Source: Vigna angularis
Taxonomy: Eukaryota; Streptophyta; Magnoliopsida; Fabales; Fabaceae
Assembly: GCF_016808095.1 (NCBI RefSeq)
Contig: NC_068973.1
Location: 11,714,501-11,778,500 of the forward strand
Direction of reading: 5' to 3'
Length of the DNA: 64,000 nucleotides
Shown: positions 48,041-58,674 of the stretch, one piece after another
Position numbering within the stretch: position 1 is the first letter of the stretch
How the letters are laid out: each line of letters opens with the position of its first letter
Program-made: the position numbers and the translations under genes
Notes under the pieces: model-generated
Database searches by the model: none
Told to the model about the DNA's origin: nothing
Seen by the model: only the letters and a program-made list of their open reading frames with translations

Positions 48041-48919
48041 GCTTTCCACTAAGTTATGTCTATCTAAATTAAAAAAATATATATATCACGAATCCTTATC
48101 CCATTCATTTAATCAACCTTTTTTCCATCATACATGCCCTTTTTAGAAAGTATTCAAACATCTATCTATCTATCCAACTGCATTATATATATCATGCAAC
48201 TAAAGTTCTTCTGGATAGAATTTTCATCATGCAACTATAAAGTTAATGTCACGTATAGAATTAGGTCACTTTCAGCTGCTCTTATTTGAAAGAGTGGGAG
48301 AGACCCTCCTTAGATTGGGTCACCTTTCTAAATTATTGCTGCATAGAATGAAAGGGTTATCGCCACTTTTTCAAATCGATGAATATTTTATATTGGTTTG
48401 ACACTGTATTTCAATTCCTTAAATTATTATTTTTACTTTAGCTTATTCATTTAAAATAAATTGATTTTAGTCTATAATAAGGCTAACGATATTTTAAAAA
48501 TAATTTTAGTCTCTCAATTTTTTTACAAAGAGACTAAAATTATATTTTCTAAATTTAAAAAATGAATATATACTTTTTATAAATTAACAGGGTTGACGAC
48601 TAATTTATCGTAATCAAAACATATTGAGTCAATATTATTTTGTCTGGGCTTTCTCAGACTTTATTATGGATATGTCTGCTCATAATGGAAGAATTGTAAT
48701 GGGAGAGTTTTGCTGTCTTGCGTAATGTGACTTTAATTCCTAAAGCATATTACCCTACAAAAATTGGAGAATTTATTTATTACTCAATATTTTTAATTAA
48801 TGGATTTAAAAAGTATTTTCATTTATCTATTGTTTTCAGATTTAGTTTTAAGATAATGTAAATTTATTATTTTAAATATGTAATTGTTTTTCACTTAGTC
48901 TTTAACTAATTTATTTTTA
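48041..48919. other. A+T-rich non-genic stretch
   Basis: No gene or repeat boundary recognised before the second Mutator-like element. Confidence 0.65.
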
Positions 48920-49149
48920 GGGTTAAATATGTTTTTAGTCCCTTAAGTATCAGACGATTTTGTTTTTAGTCCCTACTCAGAACTTTGATGGTTTTTAGTT
49001 CTTATTGTTTTGAAACTCTGACTAATAGTCCTTAAAATTGGACGGTGTTAAGTTTCAGTGGATGTGGCAAACGGCGTTGCCACGTGATCACTGATCTGTT
49101 GTATTCTCTCTCTGCCACGTTGGATGTTTAAGTGTTGAACTGAGATTAA
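48920..49149 (+). repeat. left TIR of the MuDR-like element
   Basis: 230 bases running GGGTTAAATATG to GAACTGAGATTAA, inverted match to 54059-54288. It lies upstream of the GRF-type gene and probably holds its promoter. Confidence 0.93.
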
Positions 49150-49390
49150 TTGAAGACCACTTCGTGATCTTTTATAAATCAGATTTGAAGAAGTTGGGTT
49201 CTTCTTCGTGGCTGCAGCTGGGGGCAAAGAACTTGGGTACATGTGAAGGTTGGAGTTGGTGTTCTTGAGGAGGTAAGTTCATATGTTTTGGTTTTGGTCT
49301 TCTTCTGTTCTTCGTGTCAATATGAGGATTTGGGATATAGGGTTTTTGTGGGCAGGAAAGCTGATGAAGAGATTGCTTTCTTGTAGTGAA

Positions 49391-49909
49391 ATGAAAGGTG
49401 AGAGTGGTGGAAATGGTTGGACGCGAAGGTCAATTGGTTCGTCTAAGTCGCAAAGCTGTGGATCATCTTCACGTTACCTTCTAAATTGTGTGGTTGTGGT
49501 GAAACATTGTTGGTTTTGAAGGCCACTACTGTGAAGAACAAATGAAGATTATTTTATAGATGTAGAAATTGGGCAGTAAGTGATTAAATCTTTCATTTCA
49601 TTTGCTGAATTTTGAATTAATCTTGTGTTGTTTTGATTGCAGAGTAATTCAAGTTGTAATTACTTTGAATGGCATGATGAAGGAGTTTCTGAAGCTGAAG
49701 GAAGCTATGAAAGAAAACGTGAAGAACTTCAAATGTGTTTGGAAAATGAAAAACTTGTATTGGATCTAAGGAAGAAGAACGACAAGTTGAAAAGGAAATT
49801 AGAAGAAGAGAAGAAAGTTGGGAAAATGATGTTGTTGTTGTTTGTCTTGTCATGGGCGTTAACAATTTTCTTTTGTATTATGTTTTTGTTAAAGATGAAT
49901 TGTAATTAA
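49391..49909 (+). pseudogene. transposon-borne GRF-type zinc-finger, coiled-coil, membrane-anchored protein (broken)
   Basis: Two exons, 49391-49575 and 49643-49909, joined GGGCA|GTAAGT..TTGCAG|AG in frame. Exon 1 opens MKGESGGNGWTRRS and, after a frameshift near 49470, carries CGCGE and FYRC; exon 2 completes the finger with SCNYFEWHDEG. The Cys pattern CxC..C..C with YFxW is that of GRF zinc fingers (single-stranded nucleic-acid binding in better-known proteins). A charged coiled coil follows (YERKREELQMCL to KRKLEEEKK), then a C-terminal membrane segment (MMLLLFVLSWALTIFFCIMF). A TGA in exon 1 between the CxC and FYRC parts is a second lesion. The architecture matches a large plant family of short uncharacterised GRF proteins. 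Its place, under the left TIR and tail-to-tail with the transposase, suggests it is the element's own second gene. The function is not known. Confidence 0.75.
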
Positions 49910-50299
49910 GAATTATGGTTTAATAGAATGAGGTTTGTCTAGAAATTGTTGTTGTTGTTTGTTTTCCCTTTAACATTCCAGTGTTACTGGTATATTGATA
50001 TATGTTAATAAAGAAAAGAGTTCACAGCATAAGAAAGTAGAAGCAGAGTATCTGTAAATGTGGAGTTGGAATAAATAAAGTTAACTTGGCATTATGCAAA
50101 GATGGAATACCACACGAAGCACGATATAATATGAAGTGGTCCCAGAGTATTAAATAAGATAAGTTTAGTGGTCCCTTTCCACTACAAAAAATATTAAAAG
50201 CAACCACAGCAACCACTGTACCCATTACTACTATTGTTCCCTGGGTCACTGTGACTTACAAAATTCTCATTAAAATAAAGGGTTGGCTACAATAAATCT
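49910..50299. other. intergenic space between the two convergent transposon genes
   Basis: Holds the 3' ends of both genes; no coding frame recognised. Confidence 0.6.
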
Positions 50300-53200
50300 T
50301 CAATTGGTACTAGCTTGGGACCCTAGATGTTGTGCAGCTAGTCGTGAGGATGTTCTTCTTCCACCTGGGTGCCTTGATACAGGTCCTGCTCCATTGCCAC
50401 TTCTTCTTCCCCGTTTTGATGTTCCTCCTCCTTGGTGACTTGATGCAGCTCCTGCTCCACTGCCACTTGTTCTTGCCCTTGTTGATGTTGCTCCTCCTTG
50501 TGACGTTGATGGAGCTGGTTCTGGTTGAGAACCTCCTGCACTAGAAGTGGCCCTTGTGCTGCCAGATCCTCCTACAGTTGAAGTGGCCCTTGTGTTCTGT
50601 AAATGGAAGTAAGCAACATTGCAATTGTCATAGTGTAAATAAGTTTGAATGTGTAAATAAGTGAAGTTGTAAAACATTGATTTTGTACCTTTTTCTTTCC
50701 CCTTTTACATGTTCTTACATTATGACCAAATTCATTGCAGCTGCTACACTTCATAACAAAATTCTTCTTTGACAATTTTGTATGAGTCACATATTCATCA
50801 GCCTCCCTTCTTCTTAGTTTTTTAGGCCTCCCAGGGGGTGTTTTATAAATTGGAGGCAGTAGGGAACCAGATTCAGAAGTTGACCACAATTGTTGTCCAT
50901 TGATTGGAACAATTTCAGGGCCATAACAAGTCTCATAAGCCTCTCTCTTATAATAAGGATGTACATAGTCTTCAGGGTTTTCTAGTTTGTAATTGATGGC
51001 AGCCACATCGTGCCTGCAAGGAATTCCTACCAAATCCCAAAAGTAACAACTACATGAATGGTTACTTAGGTCAACTACAAATTTATCCATAGTAAACCCG
51101 TGAGTGACATCAAATTTTGTAGCCCCTGCCCAAGTTGGAATCCAATTTCCACTCTTCTCAACTTCCCCATCAAGCCTATTTCGTGGTTTAGGCATCACAG
51201 CTCCTGTATATGTCTTTGCTTTTTCTCTAAGTGTTGCAAACCTCCTCATAATGTAAGTTCTAATCCATTCCATCATAGTTATGATAGGTTTGTCTCTAGC
51301 TAGTAAAATTGTACTATTAAATGACTCAGACAAATTATTTAACAAGACATCACATCTAGGATAACTACTAAATGCATGTTTACACCAACGATTAGTTGGA
51401 ATAGCTAGCAATCAATTGTAAGCATCAATGTTAACTTTGGACAACTCACCTAGTTTCTTTTCCCAATCCTGTTTAAATGTGGCCTTCGCAGCCCCCATCA
51501 TAAGATCTCTAATAAGCACTCCTCCACCAAACTTCTTCTTGTAATTGTTATACAAGTGCCTTAAGCACAATCTATGTTCCACTCCTTCCAATATCTCATC
51601 AAAAACTGTCATTAGTCCCTGCAAATCACAAAAGTTTGTCATTAGTCCCTGGAAATCAGAAAAGGTCCTCCTCAATAGTAAAATAGGGAAATATTTAAAT
51701 TCAGATACCTTTTGTTGATCAGAGATGAAAACCCAACGTTGACAATCAATGCCTCCAATATCATCCAGTAGTAGTGTCAAAAACCATCTTCAACTCTCTT
51801 TGCATTCATTTTCAACCACAGCAAAAGCTAGTGGGAAATATTGGTCATTCGGGTCTCTGCCCACTGCCACCAACAACTGACCCCCATATGTTGTCTTCAG
51901 ATGACAACCATCTACCCCTATGAAGGGCCTGCAACTTCCTAAGAAGCCTTGCTTACAACCCTCTAAACACATATAGAATGAGCCAAATCTTGGAGGCAAA
52001 CTTGGTTGGGGTTGATTGACTTTAATTTTAAATGTTCCAGCCTTCACTCTTACCAATTCACCCACATAATCATATAGACGACCGTATTGTCGCTCTCCAT
52101 CACCAACCAAAGAATCCAAGGCAATTTGCTTGGCCTTTCCAGCTTTTCAAGCAATTATTCCAACACTGAATGACTTCTTAATGTCATCAATTATTTGGTT
52201 GACTATCATGTTAGCCACATTTACAAACCTATCTACTAATACTTGTGCAATCCAGTTCACATTTGCACTTTTGTTTCAAAAGACCCTTCCACAACTGTGT
52301 CGTCCAACCAAGGTTTTCACCCTAAATGTTTGCTTGCCTCCTACCTTGCTAGCCATAATCAGAAAACCACATTTGTTTTTACAAACTGCCCTTACTCTGT
52401 TGAAGTCATTCTTCACAAACTTAACCTCTTTTCCATTTAATACACTATGCTCCAATAGTGCATTTTTAAATTCCTTTAAAGAACAGAACTCCATCCCCAA
52501 TTCAAATCTGAAGTTCTTGTTCATATCATCTTTTCTATACTTTTTAAACTTCCCCTTTGACTTGCTCACATCCTCATCACTCTCTACATTTGAATCCAAT
52601 TCATCACTATTGTATTGTTCATTCATGTCATGATCTCCAACTTCTTCATTCAGTATAAATGAACCTTCCCCAACATTGCCTCTTCTAGTCACACATTTCT
52701 TCTTCTTTTTCAGTCTATTCCACCTATCCAAAACTGGATTAATGTTTCTCCGAAATTGGTCCACCCTATCATTCTCAACATCAAACCCATCATCTTCATT
52801 AGCCATTCTGTCCTCTTCACTGTCATTCATACATTCTTCAGCCGAAGCTTCTACTTCCCCCTCAACAACATTCCCCCCTTTCTCTTCTTCCCCAAGATAA
52901 TCATATTCATCACGACCAACAACATGTTCTTCTTCCTCACCCATTTGAACCTCTTCATGTTCATCATCACCATCACACTCTTCTTCTTCCTCACCCATTT
53001 GAACCTTTTCATGTTCATCATCACCATCACAGTCTTCTTCTTCCTCACCCATTACAACCTCTTGTTGTTCGTCCCCACCATCACACTCTTCTTCTTCCTC
53101 ACTCATTTGAACCTCTTGTTGTTCATGACCACCATCATACTCTTCTTCTTCCTCACCCATTTCAACCTCTTGTTGTTCCTCACCACCATCACACTCTTCT

Positions 53201-53802
53201 TCCTCACCCATTTCAACCTCTTGTTGTTCATGACCACCACCAAACTCTTCTTATTCCTCACCCATTTGAACCTCTTGTTGTTCATGACCACCATCACAAT
53301 CTTCCTCACCCTCTTCTAGACCCATTCCACCCTCTTGTACAATCTCATCCACTTTGGAAACCACTTCTTCCATGTCTATGTTTCCTTTTTCAACATCACC
53401 CTCTTCCACTTCCTCAGCCACTTCACCACAACTAAGAAAGTGAACTTCCATTGCCTCACTAGGAACATGTTGAACATAGATTTCTACCTCTTCCTTATTC
53501 TCCTCTGCATAATTAGCCAAGTACAGTGCTTCACTGTCATCACTCAATAATCTCACATTATTCATCAGCCTTTGTTTGGTCCCCTTCCACCAAAGTTTGA
53601 AGTCTGCATCATACTTAAATTCTTTAACTATTCCAACTGCTTCAAAATACGACCAACGATCCGGATCAAGTCCTTTGATCACGTGTATCTCTCCTCCAAC
53701 ATACTGTAGTCCCTTTTTACTAACAAACTTCCCCATGTGATGCAAACAAAAATGTCGAAAAACATTTCTAGACCTACATTCAGACATCAACGCTTTACGC
53801 AC
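50300..53802 (-). pseudogene. mudrA-like: MuDR-type (MULE) transposase with five in-frame stops
   Basis: One frame runs from 53802 to 50689 without a frameshift (1,038 codons). A 92-base intron follows (50597-50688, AAAAAG|GTACAA..TTTACAG) and then a 99-codon last exon (50300-50596). Domains in order: a PB1-like N-terminal domain (GKFVSKKGLQYVGGEIHVIK); acidic tandem repeats; the MuDR DNA-binding domain (FELGMEFCSLKEFKNALLEH to HSCGRVF); the MULE catalytic domain, with Asp in FIGVDGCHLK and WVFISDQQK and Glu in NNLSESFNST; a SWIM zinc finger (CSCYFWDLVGIPCRH); a CCHC knuckle (CSSCNEFGHNVRTC); and a basic Gly/Ser/Arg-rich tail. Stops lie at 53251 (TAA), 52276 (TGA), 52147 (TGA), 51790 (TGA) and 51412 (TGA). 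The last three stand where the family has Trp. The start could also be ATG 53736. It would bind the TIRs and cut and paste the element. Confidence 0.92.
52925..53310 (-). repeat. in-frame acidic tandem repeats in the transposase
   Basis: About seven units of 57-63 bases coding for variants of CDGGHEQQEVQMGEEEE. Unit lengths are multiples of three, so the frame is kept; one unit contains the TAA at 53251. The complementary strand shows long frames in this region only because of the repeat. Confidence 0.9.
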
Positions 53803-54058
53803 AAATTGGAAAAACCATAACCGAAACAGAAAAACAAAAGCTTAACTTACCTTTACGCTTGTCTTAACGCTTGACTTTCACGACCACCGGAACGACCACC
53901 GCAACCACCACCGCAAGGACCACCAAGATACAATGCTTCCTCTGAAAGGTTTCCAATACAATCCTGCGAGTAAAACTACTTTTCCCCCAATTCAAAAATT
54001 TAATTTGACAAATTGTGAACCCTATATCTGATTTCAATGAACAACGTAATTAACTAAC

Positions 54059-54288
54059 TTAATCTCAGTTCAACACTTAAACATCCAACGTGGCAGAGAG
54101 AGAATACAGCAGATCAGTGATCATGTGGCAACGCCGTTTGCCACATCCACTGAAACTTAACACCGTCTAAATTTAAGGACTATTAGTCAGAGTTTCAAAA
54201 AAATAAGGACTAAAAACCATCAAAGTTCTGAGTAGGGACTAAAAACAAAATCGTCTGATACTTAAGGGACTAAAAACATATTTAACCC
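54059..54288 (-). repeat. right TIR of the MuDR-like element
   Basis: 230 bases, inverted match of 48920-49149, ending CATATTTAACCC. It lies about 260 bases upstream of the transposase start. Confidence 0.93.
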
Positions 54289-54297
54289 TTATTTTTA

Positions 54298-54926
54298 TTG
54301 TTCCAGATGAGGTCGAGTTACTTCCAATATCTACACAATTTATGTTCTGGGATTAATTAGTCTTCAATCCAAGTCTATGTCCTCGTCCTGTCGTCTGGGA
54401 ATGTACTTGTTAAAGGTGTTCCAATGCCAAAGTCAGTAAATAATTCGTTCGACAATTTAATATAACAGTAATAAATGCACAATAAATACAATAACCTACC
54501 TCTTACCTTTAACCTGTATTTATACTTTTTTGTGTGGGTCTATAATTAACGATACCTTAATCTCGGCCCAATCATGATCTATTATCCTTAACCATAATTT
54601 GTCGTGCTAGTTATTTTTCATTGACCGGTCGTCCCTGACGATTGTTAAGAGACCTTGTTTGGTGGCCAGACGACTCAAAGATTCAAGATGGTGTTTACGG
54701 TCATCCAGTACACTTATGTACTCAAAAATTACTAAATAAAAATTCGAATAATTGTTTATTATAATTAAGAGTATTTTCTTTTTAGATAGAATCTTTAAAG
54801 TTAGATAAAATGGACTAGACTTCTTGTCCAAATAAAACCTAAAGCCTATGAGTGGTTGCACACGCAAGCACCATTTATGAACAAGTAGATAGTAAAGGGG
54901 ATTGAAACTGAATCTCCTTATTACCT

Positions 54927-54996
<70 letters not shown>

Positions 54997-56550
54997 TATT
55001 ATAGATGTTATCATATATATATATATATCACTATTATAGATGTTATGATAAGAGATAATAGCTTGATAATTCATGTTTAATGTAATGGTGTATAATAAAA
55101 ATTGAGATGGTGCAAATAAATGGTATATATCTTAAAAGAAATGTTATATATTGATGAGTTCAAAGAAATAACGTTACTGTAAAAATTTGAATGATGAAGA
55201 TCGAGGTAGTTTTAGAAGTATAATATGTATTTAGAAAAAAAATGAAATTAATTTAGATAAGATTTTTTTGGGAAAGATTTCAATGAAAAATCAAGCATTG
55301 CAATTCGATGAACTATAGAGTGATTTCAACAATTATCAAAGGTTGATGATTTAGTTGAAATCTAAGAATGCTTGATGTAGTAGTTACCAAAAGGTTGAAA
55401 CACATAATAGTTGCACAACTTCCATTCAATATGGTACCAATTTTATAGTTTCCAAAAACATGTTTTAGTGTGAAAGTTCAAGCGAAAGTTATGAATTTCT
55501 TGAAATACTTATTATAATGTTCTACATTAGAAGATGAGACTGTACTAAATACACCAAAGGAACAAAACAAATATCAACCAAAATATTATTGTCAGAAAGC
55601 AATACAAAATGACAGATAAAGCAAGAGGAAGATGACACAACAAACAAAATTGTATTGGTTTAGATCTAATTAGTTCCATGTGAAGGTGTCACTAACCATG
55701 TGAGCAGGTCTGGACCATGTGCATCGATAAATGGCCTCTCAAGCTGGTTTTATTTGAATTTTAGAGAGAAAATTATCAGACTTTGAGGCTCCCTCCAAGC
55801 TATAAACAGATGTGTTTGGTCTTTGTAATTTTTTCACTTTTGAACTTAATGAATTGTTTCAGATTTGATTCTAGCCCTTTGCTCTTAAGTCTATCTTAGA
55901 TTTTGACTTCTTTCACTCTCCTCTCCTTCCTTAGTAGGAAGACTTTCTGAGCTATAAGGCCTCATACACACACCTTTCATTCATTCAAACACATCAAACA
56001 TCACCATCTTAACCCATTTTTCGTTGCACTTGGTTTTCTAGTGTTGCGCCTCTGAGTTTGAGCTTATCTTTTCGTGATTCATGCTTGGAGGAGCTTACAT
56101 TAGACGTAACCCCCTTTGTTGAGCGTAAATCTCCCAATAATCTCTTTTGATTGTTACTTGGAGACATTTGATTAAAACAACTTACCCCAAAATCAAAAAC
56201 CGACTCTACGACTACAGTGGTGACTTCAAAATTTTTCTTTTGTTTTTTACTGTTGTTATTGCACCTTCTAAATGTTCATTCTACCTCTAGATTATAAAAC
56301 AAAACATGTTTTTCTATTCTTCTGTGCATACACAACAACTAAAATAGTGAGCAATGTTACAACATATAATTTATGCAGAAACAGTGGTGAGATTCAATGT
56401 AATAGTAACCAATAAAATAGTAAAATGAAAATTTAAAAAAAATGAGTTAGCTCTTTTTACAACCAATTACAGATTTGTACAATGATCAATATAATTTAAG
56501 CAAAGATTTCTTGACTCAAATCTCCAACAATGACGCAAAAAACTTGCTTG
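54298..56550. other. A+T-rich non-genic stretch
   Basis: No gene recognised. Includes the long AT microsatellite listed separately and a short direct duplication of ATATATATCACTATTATAG at 54986 and 55021. Confidence 0.6.
54932..54993. repeat. (AT)n microsatellite, about 62 bp
   Basis: Uninterrupted TA/AT run, the longest in the window, followed by a second short run at 55014-55028. Confidence 0.92.
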
Positions 56551-56554
56551 TGTT

Positions 56555-57520
56555 AGTGTTACAACTCAAATTATACCAGCAAGTATATTGGATTATTGTA
56601 GTAAACAAGTGATGTATCCACAAGAATTTGGTAGAAATTGCAATGTTTTAACTAGTTTGATCTTTTGTAAACCCGTTATGTGTAAGAAGTGTGAGTGTGG
56701 AATTTCAGAGTGTTTTAAAATTAACTTTAGAATTCGATTTAAGTTATCAAAAGAGTAATTTTATGGTTAAACCGTGTTGAAGCTTGACTTCACAGATTTC
56801 TCCTCTCTTGTACCAGATTCACCTCCAAATACGAAGCCTCAGATGATCAAGTTTGGGAAGTACTCTTTATGGTAACTCTAGGTCCATTCCTGATACCTAA
56901 AGCCTAGTATGTTGTCTATTGTCCAATGTGAAACTTGTTAGTGACTGCGTATGACTCACCTACATTATGATTAAGACTTTATTCCAGTTACACACCCCAT
57001 ATCTACTCATGGTATCCAAAAGCCCACATGAAAATTGATTGGACCACAACTTAAGACTAGCTTCCACTCAATCTTAAGCCAATTAGATAAGATGATTGAT
57101 CAATTTATCCAACAACAAGCATAAATCAATTAACAAACTTTAAACCAAAGAAAAAAAAGTCATAAATGAAAAGTTTTATTGAATACAAGAGAGTTTAAAT
57201 CTGTTAAATCGTTCTCCAACATAAGGGAGATTTAGTTCCGCATGGATGATGAAAGAAGTACAAACAAAGAGGAAGAAAACATCTCCTAATCCTCTAAAGA
57301 TGTGTCTTTTAATTACAGAGGATAAATGTGATAAGATTCACTATAGTTTCACTCTAAAATCACTCTAAGAAAGCCTAAACCAAAGCCTTTCCTCTTTCTT
57401 CTTTTTCCACCTCTCTAAATTTGTCCAAGGTGCTTGTATTTATAGACTTTTGCACATGACTCAAGTCATGATCCATGACTCCAACTCTGAGGTTTCCTCC
57501 CTATTTTGAAAAAGTTGTGA
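56555..57520. mobile_element. possible old LTR related to the solo LTR at 38822
   Basis: The order of features resembles 38822-40046. It opens with GCAAGTATATTGGATTATTG and GTATCCACAAGAATTTGG. A G+C-richer stretch with GTTCTCCAACATAAGGG follows, and near the end a TTTATAG stretch precedes TCATGATCCATGAC. The likeness is in layout and short words only, with no target duplication found; it adjoins the CACTA end at 57525. Confidence 0.3.
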
Positions 57521-57524
57521 GGGT

Positions 57525-57795
57525 TTTTTGCCTCGGTTGGTCAAAGAACCGAGGCAGTAGACCTATTTCGAAAAAGCTGTCAAGTGAAAAGTCTTATTTG
57601 CATTTGGTCAACAGGGTTTTTCGCCTCAGTTCGTTAGAGAATTAAGGCAGTATACACCTTTAGGTATCGGTTCACACTGAATCGAGGCGTATAGTGTCGC
57701 CAAAATTACGAAATTGCCATCGCATTTTTATATGCTTCAATTTTTTTGAAACCGAAGCATAATGTGCGAGTTAAAAAGTTGTTTATGTACTAGTG
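57525..57795. mobile_element. terminal fragment of a CACTA element
   Basis: Ends TTTATGTACTAGTG and carries the same subterminal motifs as the right end of 58675-59892: GCCTCGGTTGGTC..GAACCGAGGCAGTAG, GCTTCAATTTTTTTGAAACCGAAGC, GCGAGTTAAAAAGTTG. I found no matching CACTA start to the left, so this is probably a truncated copy. Confidence 0.75.
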
Positions 57796-58674
57796 GTGGG
57801 TTTCCTTTATGGGTTAAGCTATGAACTTATAGGCTGGAGCTGGGTGAAGTAACTTAATAATGAAGTAGTCTTTCATGACTTTAGTTTTAAGTTAGGGTTT
57901 AAGGAAACCTTCTTGAGTGGGTTTTCTTCATGGCTCAATTCCTCAGGTGGCACTATAACCATGGCGAGACAAATTCTTTCAAAAGTGTTGAGTTTCTGCT
58001 ACTTTTCTTTGAATTACAAATTTAACTCCTCATTATTGCAAAACAACTTAAGACTAAGGTAGTTATCATAGATTTTATACTTAATAAAGTAAGAAAAATG
58101 CTAATTTAACATTGTAAACTATTAATATCAAACACTTATCAAATACAAAAATACATGTATAGGTGTATATGTGAGGTGGAGTAAAGCTAGGGCATGAGGT
58201 CCAGATCTATTGTGTGGGACTGAGTAGAGCTAGGTAATGAGGTCCAAATCTACTCTATCGGGTGAGTAGAGCCAGGGCATAAGGTTCATATTGTGCGAGA
58301 CTAAGTAGAACCAAGGCATAAGGTACAAATTTTTCGTGTAAGGCTAGAAGAGCTAATGCATTGAGGCTATAATTCACTATTATTACACATATATACACAC
58401 ATCGTTTATACATATTAATTTATATGGAGTTTCCAAAGGAGGAAAATCACAATTGATGTGCATTAAAATATTTGAATTGGTAGTTTTAGATAAGGAGATT
58501 ATTTAGACTCTACTAATTATTGAATTTACATAGAAGAAGATATGTGGAAAATGAAAGACGATGGAGGTTTCTTTGTTCTAGAGCATGGTATGAGAAAGGT
58601 TCATGTTTAGCAGAATTATAGAAATTTACTTTGTCATATGAGGAGGAATTTGTCCTGAGGGACTTTGGCTCTAC
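57796..58674. other. non-genic stretch between two CACTA-type pieces
   Basis: No gene recognised. Contains the tandem repeat at 58176-58372. Confidence 0.6.
58176..58372. repeat. short tandem repeat of about 40-48-bp units
   Basis: Four to five diverged units with the core GAGTAGAGCTAGG..ATGAGGTCCAAATCT (variants GTAGAGCCAGGGCATAAGGT, GTAGAACCAAGGCATAAGGT, GAAGAGCTAATGCATTGAGG). No coding role seen. Confidence 0.75.

Larger units (their letters stand above)
48920..54288. mobile_element. MuDR-like Mutator transposon with two convergent genes
   Basis: 5,369 bases flanked by the perfect 9-bp duplication TTATTTTTA (48911-48919 and 54289-54297). The TIRs of 230 bases (48920-49149 and 54059-54288) begin GGGTTAAATATG and differ at about five positions by eye. 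Inside, a small GRF-zinc-finger gene reads rightwards (49391-49909) and a MuDR-type transposase gene reads leftwards (53802-50300). They end facing each other, so each TIR would serve as promoter for one gene, as in maize MuDR. Both genes carry disabling mutations, but no large deletion is present. Confidence 0.95.

Noticed and set aside
50338..50541. Gln/Glu-rich minus-strand frame
   Set aside because: Alternative frame of the last transposase exon; the correct frame is set by the splice junction at 50597/50688.
52756..53319. 187-residue hydrophobic plus-strand frame that looks like a membrane protein
   Set aside because: It is the complement of the Glu/Asp-rich tandem repeats of the transposase; GAA/GAG reads as TTC/CTC on the other strand, giving false Phe/Leu-rich segments.
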